From NCBI GenBank assembly GCA_013399115.1, contig VXAA01006465.1, positions 1 through 64,000 on the forward strand: DNA of 64,000 nt. Direction: 5' to 3'. This document shows positions 27,201-36,258 of the stretch, one piece after another. Every line of letters starts with the position of its first letter. Position 1 is the stretch's first letter. The translations under genes were made by a program, and so were the position numbers. The notes beneath the pieces were generated by a model. It searched no databases, was not told the origin of the DNA, and saw only the letters and a list, made by a program, of their open reading frames with translations. Origin of the DNA: Anseranas semipalmata. Lineage: Eukaryota; Chordata; Aves; Anseriformes; Anseranatidae.

Positions 27201-29472
27201 TCACAAACCTTAATTTATGGCCACAGAAACAGGAGTTCTGTGAAAAGCAGATTGTTAAGGCGTTTTCAAGCAGAAGATCTCGTAGTTTTGCGTTGACTTC
27301 CGCATGTGCGGTTTCACGCGTGAAGCTGTAGGTGACAGGTAAGATGCAGGCCCTTTTGTAAAATGGGAACCACGCTCCTGGCAGCGTTTTGTTGTCACTG
27401 TCAGATCCAGCCTTTAGTGAATGTTTGGCTTTACTGTTATCCAGGGGGTGTGGGAACACCGTGCACTGTCTCCAGCGCAGAGTAAAGGTACTGAAAAAAA
27501 AGATTATTTAAAACAATAATAGTAACAATATTTCTTCTGGCAACCCATGATACGTTACCACCTGGTGGCCAATATAACATGGCAGCATCTGTCCATCTGC
27601 TCCTTACACCATACAAGAACGTCCTTGCCAACATCTTTCGCGTTCAGAAGTTGGTACCACTTGATGGGGGCTTGCCTGCTCCTGCCTCTCAGCAAGCCAG
27701 GGGAAATACTGCGAGCGTGCGAGGGCCATACTCTGCTGGGGAAGCAGAAGATGGCAGGCTTGTTGAAGGGAAGGGAAGCTGTCCCTACTTCTCAAGGATA
27801 CAAAGTTAATGTAGCTAGGAAGGCTCTTTGCCTCCCTGCTCCCTCAGCAGCATTTGAATTTACTTGCCACTTGGAACAGAAGTTGGCTGAAGGGCTGGGG
27901 TTGTAAAATGAAATGTTCCTAAAGCATTCCTGAGAACTTGCGATGGGGTAGAGGAGAATGACATCCAAATTCATGCCTCTACAGTGGCAAAGAGGGCAGC
28001 AGGAGCCCGGCCACTTTAATTAGGCACTGGAGAATCTGTTACGGGAGCACACTGTAGGAAACCAGGCTGCGTAGTTCAGACTACTTGTTATTAACAGGGT
28101 AGCCTGCAGGGGCCCCGGGCTTGCAGCAAAAGTTTGTTTATAACGCAGCACATTCTCCCACTGTGCTGTAAAGGAAGTCTGGATGGGGTTTAGAAATCAG
28201 ATTTAACTCTTTGGTGGGACTAATCTAAACTCAAACCAGAGGCCTAGCCTCTGTTCTGCTAACCTCGCCTTCTCCCTCCTACAGCTTTTCTTTGTTTCTG
28301 ACCTGATATGAGTGGTGTGGGTCACACACACTCCTGTAAATGAGATAGAACAAAACAGCGCATTTTGCTTGGCAACCTCAGAATCCCCAATCTGATGGGG
28401 AAGGATGCGTGAGCAAAACCTCAGCAGGTAAAAGATCCTGCTGCCCTTAGGTTGCAGAGCTACTCATATATATACCTACAAAGAACAAAAGGAGGAGGGA
28501 ATTTGAATGTGCAGAGGGCAATCAGTCATGCAGGCTTCTGTGATCCTTTTGGATGAAACAAATAATTTTAATCTCTGTGTTTGTGTGAGAGGGAACAATG
28601 GTATTTATTTGGCAGGTGTGTGGGCACGCTCTCTCTGAAGCACACAAAGCATAACAAATCTGTATTTACAAACCTGAGGAAGCCTGCGCTGAAGTCAACA
28701 TATTAAAGTTCTGAGAGCAGCTTGAGGGATGATTTGCACTGAGTGCTTTCACCCAGGTTTGCTGAGACAGAGAAAGGTGTTGACATAACATGTGTTTGAA
28801 ACATTGCTTACACTTTCTCACATGAAACTTCAGCTGCTGTTTCGAAGTTTGCCAAGCGCTGAGCTGAAGCAGAAAAATGCTTAAAAATCCCTTGTCAGAT
28901 GCTTTGCTAGATGAGAGAAAAGACAAGAAAACAAGTACAGTATGCAGAGGGCTGACTTCCACCCATTAAAATCTTAATTTTACAGTCTATTACTCACAAA
29001 TTTAACTAGACAGAGAAGATCAATATCCGAACTCTGCTAACAGCATTAGTTGCTGTATACCCTGCCTAAGAATAACATGATTTTGTGGAACTCTTTGGGA
29101 GAAGTCAGGAGCTGGACTTCAAGGAGCTCTTTATTCAGTAGGAGGTTATACTGTTTAAGACCAGAGAACACCGCTTAGCAGAAAGAGGTAATTAGAAAGC
29201 AGTAGTAAATGCTACTGCTCCAGCAGCTCGGGAAAATGTAAAACACCATCGCTGTGTGCAGCAGGCTGCAAAATGAGAAAACTGTACAGGAAACAATGGT
29301 TCAGAAAATCGGTGTGTTAATGGATAATGGAAGGGAGGACCCTTCTCCACCCTCTCCATTGCTTGTGATTTTGTCCTGAGGAGGCCAATGGAAAGAAAGC
29401 AGAAAGAGGGGAAGCACTTCAAAAACCCATGTGTTCCCTTTGCATGCAGGAGAAAGTAGGAGGAAAGCATAC
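24201..29472. other. Unique non-coding sequence, 5.3 kb
   Basis: No gene is recognised. A patch at about 25160-25720 is richer in GC and CpG than its neighbours but too short and weak to call a CpG island. A G-rich tract lies at 27111-27130. At 25916-25996 an acceptor-like and a donor-like site enclose 80 bases, but all three frames are closed, so it can only be a non-coding exon or chance. Confidence 0.55.
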
Positions 29473-29595
29473 ATTCCCACTGAGCAATGGATAGCCTTCT
29501 CTCTTCTCCTGCATAGCTGATTTCTTTTTCTTGGAATCTCTTTATTTGATCTTTGAGTTGAGATTGGATATTTTCCGTAAGATAAGCATCTTCCC
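29473..29595 (-). other. Candidate internal coding exon, coiled-coil-like
   Basis: On the minus strand a strong 3' splice site (ccttcctgccctgtttttacag) precedes an open frame. Two bases complete a codon, then 40 codons begin EDAYLTENIQSQLKDQIKRF and continue with a highly charged Glu/Lys/Arg/Gln stretch. The composition and spacing of hydrophobic residues suggest a helix or coiled coil, which is unlike the Cys/Ser/Leu-rich shadow frames nearby. The weak point is the donor: the best choice is AAT|GTATGC, which is poor, and the frame stays open beyond it to 29192. With this donor the exon is 123 nt, phase 1 at both ends. I do not recognise the protein. Confidence 0.3.
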
Positions 29596-30378
29596 CTGTA
29601 AAAACAGGGCAGGAAGGCATATAGGATCTGTATTACTCACTTGAACAGATCAGATGTGGATGTTCTTTCAAGGTTTCATGGTTTCAGGTGAAAAAGTTTA
29701 GGAAAGAACTCCACAGATAAAGAAATAGTTCAGAGTGTGGGCCCCTGCTCTTCTTAACTAACACAGCCAGTATTCTGAGACTCAGTAGTTAACATCAACT
29801 CTGTTTTTCTCTTAAGTGTACAAGGCCTACCTAACCGGGGGCCAGAGAGCCACCAGGCCCGTGAAGCTGTGTTCAGATCCAGCTCCCTTTCTAGGAAGAA
29901 AGACGTCAGCTTTTGCAAGAGGAGTCACTGCTTTCTGGGCACTCCTCACCGGGACACGTAATAAGTGACGACAGAGCTGATGGGAGCATACATGCTGTCC
30001 TGTGTCACTAACAAGTGGTCAGAGGAGCTTTGCTTGTGATTTGCAGTCACTTTTGTATTAGAGGAAACCAGGATCTGGACAAAGGTTTGGGTGCTTGCTT
30101 TACGTTGTCGTGCTATTCTACCTTCCATTCATAAGAGCTCTGTATTGTATAAAAAGGGTAAATAGTGCTTATATTTTCTCCACACGGTGTAAAATAGGAT
30201 TGCTATGGTGCTGTTGAGATTTCTTAGGTCTAACTACAGATATTTATTTTATGGGGAAGAAAAGATGATTAACTTAGTCAACTATGAGAGCTCCTCCATG
30301 CAGACAGTCTTTTGTGCCATCCTGGAGTGAGAAATTAATAGGGTTTTTGTATGTGTCAGAGTTTGTGCGATATATCTT

Positions 30379-30409
30379 GCTCTTTAAAACCTTTGAAGTT
30401 TTAAAGAGC
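30379..30409. repeat. Perfect inverted repeat, 12-bp stem with 7-base loop
   Basis: The arms 30379-30390 (gctctttaaaac) and 30398-30409 (gttttaaagagc) are exact reverse complements around the loop ctttgaa. The stem is too short for a microRNA precursor, no T-tract terminator is expected in this context, and no transposon ends are visible. Confidence 0.9.
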
Positions 30410-31418
30410 CTACGTTAAAAACCATTTGAAAATCATTAAAAGCCATCATGTGTCGCTGAATTTATTTTATTTTCGTGTAAGTTTAAAAGTTCACGGATGT
30501 TCTAGTCACTTCAGCTTCTGTCCTGTCTCTTGCTGCGGCTGCCATGCAATTGGTTCTTTGTTTCTTTTTAGTGCTTTGGCTACACAGATGACAAAACAGT
30601 CCTGAAATGTGACACTGTCCATCAGTCCAGTTTGCCTCTTTTGCGTTTGCTAAACCTGGTTGCCAGCCCTAAGCGACTTGCGAATGCTAAGAAGAGTGAT
30701 TTTCTTTTCTCAGGTTTTCCTTCCTCTGGTGAGAATTCATAGCTTTTGTGGTTCCTTTTGAGCACTGCATATTTATGGAGGTCTGTTTTATTTCCTTTTT
30801 GCATTGCACAGAGTACTGCAGCTTTAAATTGCACTACCACAGGTGGCAGCTGAGCCTGATTCAATTCTAAGTGAATGTAAATAAACCTCCATATTTCAAT
30901 AGAGTAAAAATTGTATTACCATTTTTTCACAAATAGACAAGACAACAACCATGTTTATTTATCACAGTGCAAAGATACCTGTACAAATGTATAGTTCTTC
31001 CTCTGCAGCATAGGAGCTTCCAGCCTGGTGCCCTAATTCAGTCTTTGAGTCCTTCTGTGTCAAAGCAGAGTGTTCGAGTCACCTAACCTCGACTCCTAAA
31101 TGTGTGGCATGTATTCTAAGCTAGGCATCATGGCTTCAGTGTTTTGCAGAGATCATCACACCTTGTGGGCTTGTATCTACAGAGATGCTGGACGGCAGAC
31201 TTAGAGGGTGGGTCAGGTTCCTCTCCGCCAACTTTAGCAGGTAGGATGGGATCCATCTCCCCATATCTTTGGTTTGCTGGTTGCATAGGAGTAGGCAAGT
31301 GAGTTCAAGTTCGGGCATAGACTCTTACTAAGAAAAAATCTACTGAATGAAAGAGGCTGGGACTGTTCAGGACCTGTTATTGAAGTATAATACCTGTATA
31401 ATACAAGGATTCGGTTTG

Positions 31419-31463
31419 CCTTGGGACCTTGCAGGCTTTTAAAAGACCTTGGGACCTTGCAGG
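31419..31463. repeat. Direct repeat of 17 bases, period 28
   Basis: The sequence ccttgggaccttgcagg occurs exactly at 31419-31435 and 31447-31463. Similar cttttaaaaga/cttttaaaga text follows each copy, so the duplicated unit was longer and has begun to diverge. This looks like a local replication-slippage duplication. Confidence 0.85.
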
Positions 31464-32199
31464 ATTTGGCTTTTAAAGAAAACGTTCTGTAAAACAAGCA
31501 GGCTGTCACATGTTTTCTCCTCATTTGCTCAGTCAGAGGTAAGTGGGTTGTCCTGATGCACCAGGAAGCAACCCACGAGAGGGACACTTGTAGTGAAGCC
31601 CTGTAGTGTGCTCTGTCTGTCCATAAAGAAAAGGGAAATATAATCCAGTACAAACCGTTAAAACGATGACCAGTGGTACTCTCGGATCCAACTGCAACTG
31701 CTGCAAGGGGCAGTAGAGGTCTGGTGTTTCTATTTGCAAAGGATCCACTGGAGTGGAAGTGGTGGGTATGTGACAGAGCCAGGAGCAGGCAGCTGCAAGA
31801 CATGAAACTTTAATCAGCCCTAAGGCTGTCTGTGGAGTTTGTTGCTTCTTGTAGATCCCAATGGCAGCTACTTGCCAGTCCAGGTATCGATTGAAGAAGT
31901 ATTCAACTAGTCCAATGGCAGAAACTGTCTGCTTTCTCCTACGTGCTGTTATTGTGGGGAGATGCTTGCTGGTAAATTCTTTTGTACTGAACGCAAGGCT
32001 TATGTTGTGTGCTCTCTAGCTAGACACACGTCTCCTGCGTTTGCAGGTCCCGTGGCTGGAGGAGCTACTCTTTTAAGTCTTCCTGAGCTGCAGCCTAGCA
32101 CAGTGAGCCTTTCCTTGGTTTAGGACCTGAGAGTAGGTGCCAGCTTTTGCGAGAGCAGATAGGTGGTAAATCCAGTCAACAGCCGTGAATAGATTGTAG

Positions 32200-32640
32200 A
32201 GTAGCATAATTATAATAATGTTTTAAAATATTCCTGTATCACTTACGTGTTTGTTGTTTTTTTTTTTTCATCTCGCGCTTTGAAAATAACCTCTGATGAT
32301 CTGTGGAAATGCATCTAGCATTTAAATGAAATCTATGTGTTTCCCTTGGACATAGAGTTTTGGCTAGAGCTTTCTAAAGAAAAATAAAAATCAGACAAAA
32401 GACCCTTATCCTTTGATAATAGTTCTGTTTCAGTGATGTCTTTTAATTATGCTAGCTGGCTGTGTAAACTTAATTGCATTAGAGGCTGCTAATTATCTGA
32501 TTAGGAAAATGCTTGGCTGTAATGGCTTATTTTAATGATTTGACTATGTATGCATGTGATTTTTAGTTGTTTAGCTGTTACCTCAAATTGTTAAACTCTT
32601 TAAGATGTTTTCTGTCTTTTTAAAAAGAAAAAATCTAATA
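32200..32640. promoter_or_regulatory. Possible conserved non-coding element or enhancer
   Basis: This is AT-rich unique DNA with clustered homeodomain-type cores. TTTTAATTAT lies at 32441-32450, TAATTGCATT at 32471-32480, and a GCTAATTATCTGATTA block at 32488-32503, with further TAAT-type sites downstream. The density and the lack of repeats resemble vertebrate developmental enhancers. There is no direct proof of conservation here, and AT-rich DNA produces such motifs by chance. Confidence 0.3.
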
Positions 32641-33410
32641 TATGAAACATGAACACATCTGTCTTGGTCCTGAGTGGTTTGTGGTTTGTGCCTACCTGTA
32701 AGCCACCACGTCTCTGTTGTCACTCATACTTGTTATGTTCACCCTTCCACCCTCCTCCCCTACGTCATCCATTAGGTCTGGAGGCTTCATAGTTAGAAAC
32801 TGAATTCTGCACGGGTAGACCAAAGAAGGAGACTGTGGGGTGTTCTGCTTCTTTGAACTGCCTGAGATAGTGTAAGGTTTGCCAGAAATTGCATGAGAAA
32901 AGAAGATGGCACAGAGTTAGCATCTTCTGGCTAATGAATTCCAGAGGATTTGGTCCTTCAGATCATCTTGCATGCCTGGATTGTTGGGCTGAATAAGGGC
33001 TGTTATCTCCAGCCTAGGGGTCATGGCCAAGTGATATGAGGATGAGAGGCAGGGGTGTGAGCCTGATGAATCTCATTTCACCAGCTGCTTATGCTAGTTC
33101 TTAGGAACACCTTGAATTATGAATCTGTGAGTCGAGTTGTGGCCAGGAACATTTCTGAACAACTGTCCAAGCTAAAGTAGGCGTTTGTTCCTTAGTTTCA
33201 ATTGATCTTCAAGGAGTGATGTCTTAAAACATTTCTTGCCCTTTAGAGCACTTACTGAGTGCCAGGGGGATTTTGGGGTCATTGCAGAAGTGATGATAAA
33301 GGAGATGAGATTAAAGGAAAAAAATTTAAGATGTTTCAAATTCCCCTATTCATTTAACCTTTCCAAAGTGGCATATGAGCCACCCATATGTTTTTGAAGT
33401 TATGGAAAAC

Positions 33411-33519
33411 AGGAAAAACAAACAAACAAAATAATAAATAATAAATAATAAAATAAGATAATGGATGTTATGTGTGTGTGTGTGTGTATATATATGTGTG
33501 CATATACAGAGAGAGAGAC
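33411..33519. repeat. Compound microsatellite (AAAC, AATA, TG, TA, GA)
   Basis: AAAC-type units pass into AATA/ATA units (about 33430-33457). A TG run follows at 33471-33487, then alternating TA/TG, and a GA run ends near 33517. Compound arrays of this type are prone to length variation. Confidence 0.9.
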
Positions 33520-33768
33520 GTATCCATACAACACTTGAACTTATCTTGATATTGCAGTACCTGAGGCAGGCTGACTTCTTTATCTGTTAGTACAAGAAAA
33601 TTTCTGTTGGAGCTTCCCAGTTGTGGTTTAGTCTCACTCCCATGCCCGGCTCTCACTTTGAGTCCAGCCTTGCATCACTGCAGACTTCCTCTCAGATGCT
33701 TCCAGAGTGGGTTTCTGAATATTCCCAAAGCAAGGCAGTCCTGCTTATTAAACAGATATGTCCTCGTG

Positions 33769-33796
33769 CCAATGATGGTGCACCAATGATGGTGCA
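33769..33796. repeat. 14-base perfect tandem duplication
   Basis: The unit ccaatgatggtgca occurs at 33769-33782 and again at 33783-33796 with no mismatch. The exact identity suggests a fairly recent slippage event. Confidence 0.9.
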
Positions 33797-35029
33797 AAGA
33801 CTTGTGTCATGCCCCCACTCCCCTCCAAGATTTCCTGTCTTAATAGCAGTGCTCAGCACAAATAGTCTTACTTGATCATTTCGGGTCTGTTTGCTCCAAA
33901 AGAAGTGATTCCATTTACTTGCCCCTTGCAGCGTCTAACTCTCAAGAGTCTGCTGACGACCAAATGAAACCTCAGGCCCTCTCATCTGCTTCAAGAATGA
34001 AGTGGAAGTTGTGCCTGGCCTAGAACAGCAACCCTAAACCTACAGACAGGCTCTACAGAGAAAGGATTAGGGTGTATATGAAAAGCAGCTAGGCTAACAT
34101 TAAGCGCTAGGTGCAGTGGCTTTGAATTGCTCCTTGCAGCAGAGGTCAGGGTCGTTTTGCCTTCAGCAGGGGCATCTCCAGGCTCCTGCTGAGCTTCCAT
34201 AAGGACATGTAATTGCAGGTTTGGAGAGCGGCTGGTACCGCCTGTCCTTCTGTGGAAGGCCACCAGCCACCTGAGCTGCGGGATGGTGCTGAAGGGGTGA
34301 GCTGCACAAGCAGGGAAAGCTGGGGACAGAAGGCAGCAGAGGAGGGGAAAGCCAAGAGGGCTGAGAAATACAGCTAGAAGGAAGGGGTTCAGGTACGAGT
34401 CACTGCTCGGTCGTCTGTCACTCTCTGAAGGGTTTGCAGAGAGCAATTAGGAACTGGAAAGCAAGTCTCTGACCTGCTGTAGTCTCAGCTTTTGCTGCCA
34501 GGTGTTGCAAGTAAAGGCAGGCACTGCCACTTTGTATTTAATTGCTGTTTGGTGGGTAAGGCTTTAGCTTTTCTTTTTTCCTTCTTGCCACCTCCAGTGT
34601 CTGCAGGTGGAAGAGGCAGAAGAGATTGCTTCAGAAGCCCCTAACATGACAGCCCTGCAGGGCTGGTGATAAGAATTAATCTCAGGCATTTTTCCTTTTC
34701 TTGATGGTGGTTGGGAGTGTGGGTGGAAAGGTCCGTGGAGATGCTCCGAGACTGATTCTTCCATTTGTTTTTTTTGTTGTTGTTGTTTACTTGTTTGGAT
34801 TTTGTTGTTGCTGCTGTTATTATTTATGTTCTTGTTTTCCTAAAGGATTATTGTGGATATTAGCTGTGTAATGGCAGAAAGAATATAAATGGAGGGGGAA
34901 GGAATTACTGTGGAGTTATTTCTTTTAGGGGAAAAAGGAAAAAAAAAATGCATTGATGATTTGTTCTGGCTTACTCTTGGATGTTTTTCAAGGGAATAGT
35001 GCAATCTATAGTGCCAGATAATGCAGGCC

Positions 35030-35420
35030 CTTTAAGGGGTGTTTTTCCTAATCAAAACAAAACTTTCTTGATTATTTTACCAAGATTGCAGATTGTGCAA
35101 TATAAGCACGTAACATCAACTAAGTATAGACCCTTGCCGTGCTGAAGGTAGCCAGCAGACTTTAATTTACTCTATGGATTTGCATGGCTGTGTTGAATAT
35201 TACTTCCATCTTCAGAGATGCAGTTATTATGACTGTTCCCCTCCCCAGTATCTGATAACATTAATGCCAAGATTAACTTTCTCTTTTCCTTCCTAACAAA
35301 AAAGAGATTGGTGTAATAAAAAGCAAATTAATATAGCCTCCTAAGTGGGAATAGCCAGCTATAAATATCCAAAGCATTTCCTGTTAATTACAGTTTTGAG
35401 ACTCGACTTGCAATTTTCTG
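35030..35420. promoter_or_regulatory. Possible conserved non-coding element
   Basis: This is unique AT-rich DNA with a CTATAAATAT motif near 35359-35368, which nearly fits the MEF2 consensus. It also has TTAATTA-type sites (35383-35389), ATTAATG and AAATTAATA. It lies a few hundred bases upstream of a CR1 fragment. The regulatory role is inferred from motif density only. Confidence 0.25.
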
Positions 35421-35740
35421 GTTTTCCTTTTAAAATATTAAAAAACTGACAGTGATGGGCTGAAGAAAAACCTTAAGAGAACTGCTACTACTTTTCATTA
35501 ATTTAAGGCACATTTCCTTCAGTAAAAGCTTTTCAGAGTTGAAAGGCTCAGGAGCTGAGATTGCGTGGAAGCCTGTGATATCTGGCCTCCCACAATGAGG
35601 TGGAGGTGAAAAACCTGCCTGAAATGTGTTTGTGAGAGCGTAGCCATAGCCGCTGCAAAGGTGGTTGCTTTGGATTAAACAGATCATCTGCAGATGTCAA
35701 AAATACAATTAATCATGTAGAAATAGATTGGAAATTTGCA

Positions 35741-36258
35741 TCACATCTGGAATATTGTGTCCAGTTCTGGGCCCCTCAGTTCAAGAGGGGCAGGGAACTG
35801 CTTGAGAGAGTCCAGCGCAGAGCCATGAAGATGATTAATGGAGTGGAGCATCTCCCTTATGAGGAAAGGCTGAGGGAGCTGGGTCTCTTTCTCTTGGAGA
35901 AGAGGAGACTGACGGGTGACCTCATTAATCTTTATATAAAGAGTGAGTGTCAGGAGGATGGAGCCAGGCTCTTCTCCTTGACATCCAATGATAAGACAAG
36001 GGGCAATGGGTGAAAGCTGGAACACAGGAGGTTCCACTTAAATCTGAGAAGAAACTTCTTCATGGTGAGGGTGATGGAGCACTAGAACAGGCTGCTCAGA
36101 GAGGTTGTGGAGTCTCCTTCTCTGGAGACATTCAAAACCTGCCTGGATGCGTTCCTGTGTGACCTGACCTAGGTGTTCGTGCTCCAGCAGGGGGATTGGA
36201 CTAGATGATCTTTCAAGGTCCCTTCCAATCCCTAACATGCTGTGATTCTGTGATGGCA
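35741..36258 (+). mobile_element. CR1 LINE, C-terminal ORF2 region and 3' UTR
   Basis: A CR1 copy in + orientation. It starts at 'tctggaatattgtgtccagt', a conserved text in the last part of ORF2. It continues through 'agagtccagcgcagagccat', 'gaggaaaggctgagggagct', 'acaaggggcaatgggtg', 'gttgtggagtctccttctct', and ends with 'ggattggactagatgatct', 'ccttccaatccc' and a 'tgtgattctgtgat' tail. The subfamily differs from the copy at 5316-5534: it reads 'gttgtggagtctccttctctggagacatt' in place of 'gaggtggttgagtcaccat'-like text. It is 5'-truncated and inactive. Confidence 0.95.
35825..36013 (+). pseudogene. CR1 ORF2 C-terminal relic
   Basis: The frame includes [20 protein letters not shown], which corresponds to the usual '[22 protein letters not shown]' motif near the C terminus of CR1 ORF2. 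The normal frame then breaks into unrelated residues and a stop. No catalytic domain is left. Confidence 0.85.

Larger units (their letters stand above)
29596..35740. other. Unique non-coding sequence, 6 kb
   Basis: No gene is recognised. It holds a perfect hairpin (30379-30409), a 17-base direct repeat (31419-31463), an AT-rich enhancer-like block (about 32200-32640), a compound microsatellite (33411-33519), a 14-base tandem duplication (33769-33796), a GTT-rich low-complexity stretch (about 34767-34830) and another enhancer-like block (about 35030-35420). A 189-codon minus-strand open frame (31234-31803) and a 151-codon one (33991-34446) show no recognisable domain. Confidence 0.55.

Noticed and set aside
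30379..30409. MicroRNA precursor
   Set aside because: The stem is 12 bp with no paired extension, well below the length of a microRNA hairpin.
30622..30864. Basic, protein-like minus-strand frame of 80 codons
   Set aside because: No good acceptor in front. The only donor-like site (CAG|GTTTAG) gives a phase that does not fit the nearby exon candidate.
31234..31803. Longest open frame (189 codons, minus strand)
   Set aside because: No recognisable domain, Ser/Leu/Arg-rich chance-like composition, and part of it is a local duplication. A frame of this length is only marginally unexpected in 64 kb.
33991..34446. 151-codon minus-strand open frame
   Set aside because: Lies in a GC-richer patch where stops are rarer. 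Pro/Ser/Leu-rich, with no known motif and no promoter.
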